DNA of 64,000 nt from Ruminococcus flavefaciens (GTDB taxonomy: Bacteria > Bacteroidota > Bacteroidia > Bacteroidales > P3): positions 62,001 through 126,000 of the forward strand of contig JAMPAI010000004.1 in NCBI GenBank assembly GCA_023667315.1, written 5' to 3'. The first letter of the stretch is position 1; every line of letters begins with the position of its first letter. The notes under the pieces are model-generated. The model was not told the DNA's origin. It made no database searches and was given only the letters and a program-made list of their open reading frames with translations. Below, one piece after another: positions 18,233-26,813 of this stretch. A program made the translations under genes and the position numbers.

Positions 18233-18302
18233 CGTAGCAAACTTTCGCCCGTGCGGAACACCGCCCGGAAAAACCTGCGAAGGTAAGACAAAAAAACGTC
18301 TT

Positions 18303-18596
18303 TTACTTAGAATGGGAAGCTTTAGGAACAGATCTCCGTCTGGTCTTTACCGGTTGCCCGAAAAGATCCACGGGGCCGAAAAGGTCGAGCTGGTTTTCGA
18401 GCTGGGTGTCTAGGTCTTCGAAATCGGCGTTCCTGTAGTATTCGCGCAATGCCTTTTTTACCAGTTGCCTGAAGCCGATATGCTCGTAGGCGCACAGGCG
18501 GTCGTAACGCGCCTTCTCCGTATCGGAAATACGGAAACTGTATTGGCGGAACCTAAGCTTTTTCTTGGCCTTCCGGCTCGGTTTGCGTGCGGGCAT
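18303..18596 (-). CDS. Small basic protein of unknown function
   Basis: A 97-residue protein with a strongly basic N-terminus (KPSRKAKKKLRFRQYSFR), a helical middle (SDTEKARYDRLCAYEHIGFRQLVKKALREYY) and a basic tail. The middle part has the spacing of a ribbon-helix-helix type DNA-binding unit: a short strand followed by two helices. I do not recognise a named family. It begins 8 bases after the stop of the DUF4831 gene and so is probably co-transcribed with it. The coding call is supported by GC pattern and position; the function is open. Confidence 0.6.
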   Translation of the reverse strand: MPARKPSRKAKKKLRFRQYSFRISDTEKARYDRLCAYEHIGFRQLVKKALREYYRNADFEDLDTQLENQLDLFGPVDLFGQPVKTRRRSVPKASHSK

Positions 18597-18604
18597 GCGG
18601 TGTT

Positions 18605-19810
18605 TTATTTGGTTCCCGTTTTATCCTGTACAGGGCCGAAATACATCAGGCCGCCGCTCTTGCCGTCCAGTTGCAGGCGGTAGTGGCTGCGCACCGGCAG
18701 CTGCAGGGCCTTGCCCCATTGGGAAACGAACACCTCCCGGCTCTCGATTTCCTTGTCTTCGTAAACCACCTGGGCCTTGGCCTTGCACGGCAGGCGGTAG
18801 TAGAAGCCGCCGGGCTTGTCGCCGGAGGCGTTTGCTTTTTGGAAAGAGGCCGCCGTTTCGCCCGCGCACGGCAGCACCGAGAGCCTGAACACGAGGTGGT
18901 CTTCCATAGGTTCGTCGGCATCGGCGGGTTCTATGCCGTATTCGGGGCTGAACAGCGCCACCGGATATTCGTAAACGCCTTCCTGCGGCGTGACCTCGAA
19001 CGAATGGCGCACTTCCTGCGTGCGCACGGTGCCCGTAAAGCAGTCCAGGTAGCTGCGTTCGTTCCGCTCCATCTGCCGGTACATGAACTCCATCGTGCCG
19101 GCGGGGTAGGCCACTTCCTGCAGGCCGGAAAGCAGTTCGGCCTTGGCCGCCTGCAGCTTGAAGATCTGGTCGGCCATCTTGCGCGCCTGCTCGCTCAGGC
19201 TCTTTTCATCGACCACGGGGCGCAGTATCTTTTCGATAACGGTATTGGTGTCGGTTTCGTAGCGGCGTATCACCGTATCGAATTTTTGGCGGATGTTCAG
19301 GTCGGCCACGGGCAGGGCGGTTACCGGCTGCCGATCGGGCGTTTCGGGTGCTTCCTTGCGGGGCTGCCTGCGGTCGCGTTCCGGGCTGTCGGGGCGGCAG
19401 GCGGGCTTGCCCTCGGCCAGCTGAAAGCCCGCGTTCACGCCTAATAATATGCCTTCGGGGCTCAGCTGCAGGGAAGGCAGTTCGCTGCCCTGCACGCCAT
19501 ATACCTGCGCGGGGTCGGGGTGCGAGAGGGTGCGGATGGAAATATGCTTTATCTTGTAGCGTACGGTGTTTTCCTTGATGGCGGGCAGTTTGAGCATCTT
19601 TTCGGCGTAGTCGCTGTAAACGCCGCGTTCCGAAATGGTTTCCTCTATCTCTACCGTAATCCGGTAGCTGTTTTGGGGCAGACTGTAAAAGAGCGCGTTT
19701 TCGGCGGGTTTGGCCAGGCGCGTGGAAGCGGGATAAACGGCATACTGCGCCCGGGAAGCGTGCAGCGAAAAGGCAAGCGCGGCGGCAGCCAACAAAATTC
19801 TACGTTTCAT
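18605..19810 (-). CDS. DUF4831 family exported protein
   Basis: A 401-residue protein with a signal peptide ending near HASRAQ. The family feature visible is the early FYSLPQNSYRITVEIEETISERGVYSDYAEKMLKL region, followed by a domain that ends in YFGPV. DUF4831 proteins are common in Bacteroidales and have no known function. Location is most likely periplasm or outer membrane. A perfect -7 element (TAACTTTG, complement of 19833-19840) lies 22 bases before the ATG. A four-residue KEAPETPDRQ-type linker region near residue 150 looks unstructured. Confidence 0.8.
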   Translation of the reverse strand: MKRRILLAAAALAFSLHASRAQYAVYPASTRLAKPAENALFYSLPQNSYRITVEIEETISERGVYSDYAEKMLKLPAIKENTVRYKIKHISIRTLSHPDPAQVYGVQGSELPSLQLSPEGILLGVNAGFQLAEGKPACRPDSPERDRRQPRKEAPETPDRQPVTALPVADLNIRQKFDTVIRRYETDTNTVIEKILRPVVDEKSLSEQARKMADQIFKLQAAKAELLSGLQEVAYPAGTMEFMYRQMERNERSYLDCFTGTVRTQEVRHSFEVTPQEGVYEYPVALFSPEYGIEPADADEPMEDHLVFRLSVLPCAGETAASFQKANASGDKPGGFYYRLPCKAKAQVVYEDKEIESREVFVSQWGKALQLPVRSHYRLQLDGKSGGLMYFGPVQDKTGTK

Positions 19811-19832
19811 ATAAAGGCAATTCTACAAGCGC

Positions 19833-19840
19833 CAAAGTTA
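19833..19840 (-). promoter_or_regulatory. -7 element of the DUF4831 gene
   Basis: The minus strand reads TAACTTTG, an exact TAnnTTTG match, 22 bases before the ATG at 19810. A matching -33 box is not evident. Confidence 0.5.
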
Positions 19841-19895
19841 AGGAAAATTCGTTTCTTTTGAACCTGAGGTGGCTTGGGTGGTTTCCCCGATGAAA

Positions 19896-19923
19896 AGAGA
19901 GGGTTGCGTAAGCAACCCTCTCT
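19896..19923 (-). terminator. Hairpin terminator after the LRR surface protein
   Basis: A perfect 12-bp stem (AGAGAGGGTTGC at 19896-19907 with its complement at 19912-19923) and a four-base loop, lying 10 bases past the stop codon at 19934. On the minus strand it is followed by TTTTCA, consistent with intrinsic termination. Confidence 0.75.
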
Positions 19924-19933
19924 GCAAAAGTGT

Positions 19934-21976
19934 TTATCTCACTATTAACCGTCTGGTATATGTTCGATTCCCGGCGGTGAGTTTGATGAAGTATAGGCCT
20001 GAGGAGGGAAGCGAGCCGGTAAAGCGCCCGCCTTGCGTGCGGCCTGAACGGATGCAGGCACCGGCGGCATCGTAGATCTGCAATTGCGCGTCTTCTTCCG
20101 CCTCCACGGTAAAGCTGCCGTTGGTGGGGTTGGGGTAAAGCTTCACTTTCATGGATTCGTTCTCCGTATTTCCCGTCACTTCAATATAGACGGTGTCGGT
20201 GATGATAATTGTATCGGTTTGGATTATCGTAATGGTATCTGTGGTATGAATCGTAACGGTATCGGTCTTTGTTACCGTATCGTGAATGATGCCGGATAAG
20301 TTGGGCAGCACGGCCTTATCGACACTTTTATATTCCACCCCATAGACAGAGGCTGTGGCCGTGTAGGTTTTTAAACCCGTTTCATCTTCCGTGGGCTCTT
20401 TGTCTGTTGATTCGGTTAAACGGACGCCCGGCTTTACATCGGTTTCGCAACGCGGGCAAGCAAGAAATAGATTCGCTTTATGTGCGGCCGACCAATTCCA
20501 TTCCACTTTGGTGAAAGAAGTTTCATGGGTAGGGATATATTTTGCATGAACCGTATCCGATTTTTCGTCTCCAAGTTGGGCATAGGCACTGATATAGGTA
20601 GTGTCCGTTATGGCAATAGGAGTTGAATACTTTAGCGTGAGGGCGGCATCTTTACCTATTCCATAATAAGTCTCCGACCCTGTGGTGGCAGACAATAGAG
20701 ACAATGCTGTGCCGCAAAGAACGGAAGAGTCTTTGATGCCGAAAATAGGAGGATAAAGAACATTATCCGCTCCGTCTGATATGGCAAACTCTTTCCAGAT
20801 ATCCGTTTTCAGATAATCAATTTTGGTTCCTGTAGGTACAATCAGTTTTATGTCGGAGAGTGATAAGTCGTAAAAAACATCTGATGAAATGGTTTGTGGT
20901 ATGGTGCTGTTGTTAGATATAAGGGCAAGACCGTAACAGCAGGCAAATGCAAAATTTCCGATATTTTTCAAAGCCTGGGGAAAGGTTAGAGCGGTCAATC
21001 CGCTACATCCATCAAAGCTACTGCTTGCAATGCTTGTCAACTTATCGGGAATGGTTAAAGAACCTGTAAAGCCACTACAGAGGGCAAAGGCTTGTGCCCC
21101 AATGAGTAGTAACCCATCGGGCAATGATAAGGAGCCTGTCAGGTTGTTACAGTTCCAAAAGGCTTGTTCTCCAATGCTTTTCAAACTTGCAGGAAAGATT
21201 AATGTTCCTGTCAGACTGCTGCAAGAGGTAAAGGCATTGTCTTCAATACTTGTTAAACCTTCGGGAAAAGTTACGGAACCTGTTAGGCTACTACAGTCTT
21301 CAAAGGCAGAACGACCTATGGTTTTCAATTCGCTACAGTTGGAAAAGTTTAAGGAGCCTGTTAGATTACGACAATGGGAAAAGGCAAATTCTCCAAGGGT
21401 TTTCAAACTTTTGGGAAAGGAGGATAAGGGGCCTGTTAAATTGATGCATTGATAAAATGCAGCATGCTCAATGCTTGTCAATCCCTCGGGAAAAGTTACG
21501 GGACCTGTTAATGCGGTACAGTTGGAAAATGCATACTCTCCAATGCTTACCAATCCATTGGGAAAGGTTAGTGCGCCAGTCAATCCGCTACACCAGGAAA
21601 ATGCATACTCTTCAATGCTTGCCAATCCTTCGGAAAAGTTTAAGGAACCTAAACCGCTACAATTACAGAAAGCATAGTTTCCAATACTTGTCAAGCCCTC
21701 GGGAAAAGTTACGGAGCCTGTTAAATAGGAGCATTCGGCAAAAGCGTAATTGCCAATATTGGTTACGCCTTTCTCTATAATTAAAGAGGTTATTTCGAGA
21801 CCCCATGGGGCTTCTCCCTTACCATAATCTTCCATCGCCCCGGTTCCGCTAATCGTCAGCGTTCCATCCGCATCCAATGTCCAAGTCAGGTTTTCCCCGC
21901 AGGTGCCGCTTTGTTGGGAGAAGGCGTATGTAAAACAGCTTGTGAGTAAAAGAGCAATAGAGGCAAGTTTTTTCAT
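19934..21976 (-). CDS. BspA-type leucine-rich-repeat protein with T9SS sorting domain
   Basis: A 680-residue secreted protein. A signal peptide (residues 1-20) is followed by about 13 tandem LRR_5 units of roughly 23 residues spanning residues 50-370, with the core FPEGLTSIGNYAFCNCSGL. Then come a middle domain and a Thr/Asp-rich linker (TDTVTIHTTDTITIIQTDT). The C-terminal 75 residues (LYPNPTNGSFTVEAEEDA, YDAAG, GLYFIKL, final RLIVR) form a type A sorting domain for the type IX secretion system. It is probably displayed on the cell surface and may bind host or bacterial ligands. The gene is visibly AT-richer than its neighbours. Confidence 0.9.
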   Translation of the reverse strand: MKKLASIALLLTSCFTYAFSQQSGTCGENLTWTLDADGTLTISGTGAMEDYGKGEAPWGLEITSLIIEKGVTNIGNYAFAECSYLTGSVTFPEGLTSIGNYAFCNCSGLGSLNFSEGLASIEEYAFSWCSGLTGALTFPNGLVSIGEYAFSNCTALTGPVTFPEGLTSIEHAAFYQCINLTGPLSSFPKSLKTLGEFAFSHCRNLTGSLNFSNCSELKTIGRSAFEDCSSLTGSVTFPEGLTSIEDNAFTSCSSLTGTLIFPASLKSIGEQAFWNCNNLTGSLSLPDGLLLIGAQAFALCSGFTGSLTIPDKLTSIASSSFDGCSGLTALTFPQALKNIGNFAFACCYGLALISNNSTIPQTISSDVFYDLSLSDIKLIVPTGTKIDYLKTDIWKEFAISDGADNVLYPPIFGIKDSSVLCGTALSLLSATTGSETYYGIGKDAALTLKYSTPIAITDTTYISAYAQLGDEKSDTVHAKYIPTHETSFTKVEWNWSAAHKANLFLACPRCETDVKPGVRLTESTDKEPTEDETGLKTYTATASVYGVEYKSVDKAVLPNLSGIIHDTVTKTDTVTIHTTDTITIIQTDTIIITDTVYIEVTGNTENESMKVKLYPNPTNGSFTVEAEEDAQLQIYDAAGACIRSGRTQGGRFTGSLPSSGLYFIKLTAGNRTYTRRLIVR

Positions 21977-22010
21977 CGGGTATTGATTGTATGGTTTATT
22001 TAATTTAATA

Positions 22011-22018
22011 CAAAATTA
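22011..22018 (-). promoter_or_regulatory. -7 element of the LRR protein gene
   Basis: The minus strand reads TAATTTTG, an exact TAnnTTTG, 34 bases before the ATG at 21976. It lies directly downstream of the terminator of the efflux operon, consistent with a separate transcription unit. Confidence 0.5.
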
Positions 22019-22039
22019 GCGTGTTTTCATCACACAAAA

Positions 22040-22071
22040 AAGCCCGGAAAAGAGAAATCTTTTCCAGGCTT
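22040..22071 (-). terminator. Intrinsic terminator of the efflux operon
   Basis: On the minus strand AAGCCTGGAAAAGA pairs with TCTTTTCCGGGCTT around a four-base loop (13 of 14 pairs) and is followed by a run of T. It lies 35 bases beyond the stop of the TolC-like gene. Confidence 0.8.
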
Positions 22072-22105
22072 CCTGTCTTGGTGTTTTGAATGCAAGGAAA
22101 ACCGC

Positions 22106-23689
22106 CTACTTTCCGCCCGGAATCTCGTTGGCCTCGTTCAGTGGGGCAGGGGTGAGTTCCTTGGGTTCCTTATCCTTCTTGTTGACGTTCTTGTCTTCCT
22201 TGAGGATCTTGCCCTTCTGGGCGTCGATCACCATCTCGCCTTGCCGGTACTGGCCGGTGGCGTGCAGGTATTCCATACGCTTGAGCACGTAGTTGGTGTA
22301 GTCGTTGGCGTATTGGTCGCGGCTCTGGTGCAGCAGGCTTTCGGCATTGAGCAGTTCGGTCATCGTGGCCGTTCCCGCTTCGTAGGCATCGTTCTGCATG
22401 CGGAAGTTCTCGGTGGCCGTCTCGATCGACAGCTTGGAAATCTCCACCTGGTTGTAGTACTCTTCCAGCTGGTTGTAGAGCTGCTGCATCTGCACCGTAA
22501 GCAGTTCGCCCGCGTTGTCGCGGGTGTTCTCGGCCACCTGCAGGGCAAGGTTCGCCTTTTTCATCTTCAGGCCGCCGCCCCACCATTTGGTGATGGGCAC
22601 GTGCACCGCCGCCGTTCCGAACCAGAAGGAGCGGTCGATGTTGTTCAGGAAGTTGTGATAGGCAAAGCCGCCGCCCACCATGATGTTGGGCAGGTTCTCG
22701 CCCAGGGCGAGGCGTTTGCGCAGGCGGGTGGCCTCCACGCTTTTTTCCAGCAGGCGGAAATTGAGGTTGCCCTCCAAGGCCGCCTGATGGTTGGTGCGGT
22801 AGGTTTCGGGCGTGGAAAGCATTTCCTCATCCATCGTCACGATGTCGAAGCTGTCCACCGCCACGCCGATATACTGGCCCAACACCATCTTGGTGAGGCT
22901 GATGCCGTTGCGCACCTGAATGAGCCCACTCTTCACCTGATTGGCCTTCAGGTTCACCTGCAAGGCGTCGTTGCGGTTCTTCACGCCCGAGGCCACGGCC
23001 TCGTCCACATTGCCCTGCAGGTTGTTCAGCAGGCTGTCCATGCTGATAACCGTCTTTTCCTTCTCGCGCAGGTTCAGCAGCTGGCGGTAGTATTTCTCCA
23101 CGGTAAGCAGCACTTCATCGTGGGTCTGCTGCAACTGGTAGGCCTTTACCTGTTCGCCCACCTTGTAGAGTTTCTGCGCGTTTACGATCTTCATGCCCAT
23201 GAACACCGGCTGCACGGCGGTGACGGCCGCGCCCAAGCCCTTGTCGAGCACGTCCACTTCCTTGTGCTTGATGCCTTGCATCCCTTGGTCGATGGGACCG
23301 GTGATTCCGTTGATGATTTCGCCCACCTGCGGCAACAATTCGGGTGGAAGGTTCTGCATCAGAAACTCCTGCAGGCTTGCCAAACCGGGCAAGGCTTCAC
23401 CCACGCTTCCGGGCAGATTGATGAAGTCGCCCAGTTCACCGCCCAGAATGCCTTTGTCGGCGATAAAGCCGATGCCTGTGGCCTGGATGGAGGGAAAGAA
23501 GTTGGCGATGTTGGCCTGTCGGTCGGCCTTGGCCATTTCCACTTCCAGACGGGCGTTCTTCATCTTGACGTTGTTGGCCAGGGCCAGATCCTGACATTCC
23601 TGCAAGGTCAACTGGCGGGGCTGGGCCAAGAGGGGAGTAGCCAACAGGCTTGCCAATCCCAAGCCGAATATTATCTTTATCTTTTTCAT
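22106..23689 (-). CDS. TolC-family outer membrane efflux protein
   Basis: A 527-residue outer membrane channel for the adjacent RND pump. The signal peptide ends near LLAQ. The N-terminal LTLQECQDLALANNVKMKNARLEVEMAKAD is the typical OEP start, and the repeated coiled-coil helices of the periplasmic tunnel follow in two halves. An insertion at about residues 75-150 is rich in Gly, Pro and Leu and is longer than in classical TolC. The last 30 residues are a charged tail. It is the third gene of an HlyD-RND-TolC operon, one base after the RND stop. Confidence 0.92.
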   Translation of the reverse strand: MKKIKIIFGLGLASLLATPLLAQPRQLTLQECQDLALANNVKMKNARLEVEMAKADRQANIANFFPSIQATGIGFIADKGILGGELGDFINLPGSVGEALPGLASLQEFLMQNLPPELLPQVGEIINGITGPIDQGMQGIKHKEVDVLDKGLGAAVTAVQPVFMGMKIVNAQKLYKVGEQVKAYQLQQTHDEVLLTVEKYYRQLLNLREKEKTVISMDSLLNNLQGNVDEAVASGVKNRNDALQVNLKANQVKSGLIQVRNGISLTKMVLGQYIGVAVDSFDIVTMDEEMLSTPETYRTNHQAALEGNLNFRLLEKSVEATRLRKRLALGENLPNIMVGGGFAYHNFLNNIDRSFWFGTAAVHVPITKWWGGGLKMKKANLALQVAENTRDNAGELLTVQMQQLYNQLEEYYNQVEISKLSIETATENFRMQNDAYEAGTATMTELLNAESLLHQSRDQYANDYTNYVLKRMEYLHATGQYRQGEMVIDAQKGKILKEDKNVNKKDKEPKELTPAPLNEANEIPGGK

Positions 23690-23690
23690 C

Positions 23691-26600
23691 TTAGTTCATG
23701 TTTAATGCGGCCGAAACCGTTTGGGTGGAAGCGGCCTTGTCCGCGCCGCGGAACACCAGCCAATAGGCTACCGGAAGCACGGTAACCACCAATACCATCG
23801 AGATAAGCGAGCCGAAGCAGATAACCGCGCCCATGGGCGACCACAGTCCGCTGCCGCCCAGAATCATCGGCACCACGCCCATCGAGGCCGCAGCCGAGGT
23901 AAGGAAGATGGGGCGCATACGGCGCTGGGCCGAGTGCACGGCCGCCTGATAGACGCTCATGCCTTCGTGGTTGCGCAGCTGCTGGGCGTAGTCGAGCATG
24001 ATGATGCCGTTCCTCACCAGGATGCCCATCAGCGATACGAAGCCCAGGATAGCGGTCAGACTGAAGTCCTTGCCCAGTATCCACAGGCCGAAGAAACCGC
24101 CCAATACACACAGGGCGATGGAGCAGAGCACCAGCAAGGCCATGTTTATCTGCTTGAAGTGGAAGAGCAGGATAAAGAAGATGATGGCGATGGCGATGCA
24201 GAGTCCGCTCAGGATACGGGGAATGTTGTTGTCGTCGATTTCGCGTGAGCCTCCGTAAGAAACGCTTATCTCCTGAGGCAGGTCGAGTTGTTTGAGCTGT
24301 TTATCGACCGCGTTGGTGCGGGCGGTGGTGTTGTAGCCCCTCACCACGTCGGCCGAAACGGTAAGGGTGCGCACGCCGTTCTTGCGTACGATGGTGCCGT
24401 CTGTCCAGTCGGGGCTGATGTTGGCCACCTGCCGCAGGGGCACCGGCTGTCCGCCGATCAGGGTGGGCAACAGGCCGTTGTTGATGTCGGTGAGGTTGGC
24501 CTCGTGGTCGCGGTCCGACTTGATGACCACCTTGATCGGGTAATCGCCGTCCCAGAGCGTGGTGATGGGCACCCCGTCGCCCATCTGCAGGGCGATGGTG
24601 GCCGAAAGCAGGGTCTTGTTGATACCCAGGCGGTTGGCCTCGTCCTTGTTGATGTCCACGTTCACGCCCGGCAGCGAGCCGTCGAAGGAGGAGCGCACCA
24701 TGCACAGCCCTTCGGTGTTGCGCATCATCTGCATCAGGCTGTCGCCCCAGAACTTGAGCTGGGCGATGTCGTTGCCGCTGAGCCGCACTTCAATCGGGCT
24801 GGCCGCTTCCGAATAGTCCATCTGCTTGAACCTTATCTGCGCCATCGGGAAGTAGTCGGTGTAGAGGTTGGCGTATTCGTCCAGAATCTGTTCGGTGGCC
24901 TTGGGGTCAACCGTGTTCACGATAAACTGGGCGAAGTTGCTGCCGCCGATCTGGGGCGCGTAGGTGGTGTGGAAACGGGGCGATCCGCTGCCCACGAACT
25001 TGGTGATGTAGGCCACGCGGGAATCGGCCTTGAGGATGCTTTCCATGCTGTCGGCAATCTGCGCCGTGGTTTCGAGCGCGGTGCCGGCGGGCAGGTAGAA
25101 CTCAACGGCGAACTGGTTGCGTTCGGCCGTGGGGAACAGCCGCTGGGGCAGACGGCTCATGATAAAGAAGCCCACCGCCACCGAGAGCACGCCCACGCAG
25201 AGGGTGATGGCCGGACGCTTGAAGCAGCCGGCGAGCAGTTTTTCGTAATACTTCTGCACGATATCCAGGAACGACTTGCGCTGCTTTTTCTTTTCGGCCG
25301 CCGCCTGTTGCAGACCCTTGCGGATAAAGCGGTATTGCAGGTAGGGCACCAGCAGCACCGCCACGATAAGCGAGATGCCCAGGGTGATGATGATGGCCCA
25401 GGGGAAAGACAATATAAAGTCTTTGAACATGCCCTTGAAGGTGAACAGGAAGGGAATGAAGGTGATGCTGATGGCAAGGGTCGCGCTCAGGATGGAGATG
25501 AAGAATTCCCTCGCGCTGCCTGCGGCCGCCTGCCAGCGGGGCATGCCTTCGTCGAGGCGTTCCATATAGCAGTCCACGATCACCACCGAGTTATCCACGA
25601 TCATCCCCAAGGTAACGATAAGGGCGGCCAGGGTAACCGTGTTCAGCTCGATGCCGCAGAGGAAGAACACGCCCAGGCTCATGAAGATCGTGATGGGAAT
25701 CGTTACGGCCGACACCATGGCCATGCGCAGGGGCATGAGCAGCACCACCACGAGGATAACGGCGAGGATGGCGATAAGGAGCTCCCTCAGGAAGTTCATC
25801 ACCGATTCCCGCACCACGTGGCTTTGGTCGGTTACGCAGGAGAACTGCACGTCGGAAGGCAGTTCCTGCTGGTATCCGTCAATGATTTTCTTGGCGTCGT
25901 GCCCCATCTTCACGATGTTGTAGCCCTGTCTGAGCTCGATCGACATGAGCACGCACTTGGCTCCGTCGGTCTCGATATAGGAGGAGGGGTGGGGGTATTC
26001 GCGCTCGATGCGGGCCACGTCCTTAAGCCGCACCACGTTGCCGAGCGGGTCCGAATACACGATCTGTTCAGCGATGTCCCGTTCGGAAGCGAACGACTGG
26101 GAGATATGGATGGGAGCCACGAAGGCCGCGTTCTCCACCTTGCCGCTCATCGTGGTGAAACCCTGCGAGAAAAGGCGGGCCGAAAGCATGGGCATGCCCA
26201 TGCCGTAGTGGGCCAGCTTGGCCTGGTCGAGATATACGGTAAGCTGTTCGGACTGCGATCCCACGCGGCTTATCTTGCTGATGGCCTCGATATTGCGCAG
26301 GCGTTCCTCCAGGTCGTCCATATATTGGTCCAGCTCGCGGTAGGTCTTGTCGGTGGAAGACAATGTGTAGAGCAGCGAGGAGGTCTCGCCGAAGTCGTCC
26401 ATGGCCAGCAGTGCCAGCACGCCTTGCGGCAGCTTGGTCTTGAAGGTCTGCAGGCCGTGCTTGAACTTGGCCCAGAAGTCGTTCTTCTCGGCCGTCCCGA
26501 TGGTTTCGTTCAGACGGAGCATCACCACCGCCATGCCGTCGCGGCAGTAGGTGTAGGTGCCTTCCTTATCCACTTCCTTGTAGGAAAAGATAAAGTTCTC

Positions 26601-26810
26601 GAGCGGCTTGGCCAGCTGCGCCTCGATCTGCGCCGAGGTAGTGCCCGGATAGACGGCCACGACCACGCCCTGGCGTATCGTAAAGCCGGGAAATTCCTGT
26701 TTGGGCATGATCTTGAGCGAATACGCCCCGAAAATCATCATGAGCACCACCACCAGAATCACAATCTGGCGATGGCTCATGGCCCATTCTATAACGCCTC
26801 CTTTTTTCAT
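23691..26810 (-). CDS. RND efflux pump inner membrane transporter (AcrB/HAE1-like)
   Basis: A 1039-residue proton-driven transporter with twelve helices in two halves and two large periplasmic loops. The first helix is followed by PGFTIRQGVVVAVYPGTTSAQIE, the pore-domain start typical of the family. Helix 4 reads LIVTLGMIVDNSVVIVDCYME: one Asp remains where AcrB has an Asp-Asp pair, the second being Asn, as in a number of RND subfamilies. It probably exports small molecules or envelope compounds with the neighbouring adaptor and TolC protein. The substrate is not predictable. Confidence 0.93.
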   Translation of the reverse strand: MKKGGVIEWAMSHRQIVILVVVLMMIFGAYSLKIMPKQEFPGFTIRQGVVVAVYPGTTSAQIEAQLAKPLENFIFSYKEVDKEGTYTYCRDGMAVVMLRLNETIGTAEKNDFWAKFKHGLQTFKTKLPQGVLALLAMDDFGETSSLLYTLSSTDKTYRELDQYMDDLEERLRNIEAISKISRVGSQSEQLTVYLDQAKLAHYGMGMPMLSARLFSQGFTTMSGKVENAAFVAPIHISQSFASERDIAEQIVYSDPLGNVVRLKDVARIEREYPHPSSYIETDGAKCVLMSIELRQGYNIVKMGHDAKKIIDGYQQELPSDVQFSCVTDQSHVVRESVMNFLRELLIAILAVILVVVLLMPLRMAMVSAVTIPITIFMSLGVFFLCGIELNTVTLAALIVTLGMIVDNSVVIVDCYMERLDEGMPRWQAAAGSAREFFISILSATLAISITFIPFLFTFKGMFKDFILSFPWAIIITLGISLIVAVLLVPYLQYRFIRKGLQQAAAEKKKQRKSFLDIVQKYYEKLLAGCFKRPAITLCVGVLSVAVGFFIMSRLPQRLFPTAERNQFAVEFYLPAGTALETTAQIADSMESILKADSRVAYITKFVGSGSPRFHTTYAPQIGGSNFAQFIVNTVDPKATEQILDEYANLYTDYFPMAQIRFKQMDYSEAASPIEVRLSGNDIAQLKFWGDSLMQMMRNTEGLCMVRSSFDGSLPGVNVDINKDEANRLGINKTLLSATIALQMGDGVPITTLWDGDYPIKVVIKSDRDHEANLTDINNGLLPTLIGGQPVPLRQVANISPDWTDGTIVRKNGVRTLTVSADVVRGYNTTARTNAVDKQLKQLDLPQEISVSYGGSREIDDNNIPRILSGLCIAIAIIFFILLFHFKQINMALLVLCSIALCVLGGFFGLWILGKDFSLTAILGFVSLMGILVRNGIIMLDYAQQLRNHEGMSVYQAAVHSAQRRMRPIFLTSAAASMGVVPMILGGSGLWSPMGAVICFGSLISMVLVVTVLPVAYWLVFRGADKAASTQTVSAALNMN

Positions 26811-26813
26811 GGC

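Noticed and set aside
20180..20290. Short repeats of a GTATCGGT-like motif
   Set aside because: They encode the Thr/Asp/Val-rich linker of the LRR protein and are low-complexity coding sequence.
21000..21760. Regular repeats that might suggest a CRISPR array
   Set aside because: They are about 69 bp long, in frame, and encode leucine-rich repeats of 23 residues; there are no unique spacers between exact repeats.
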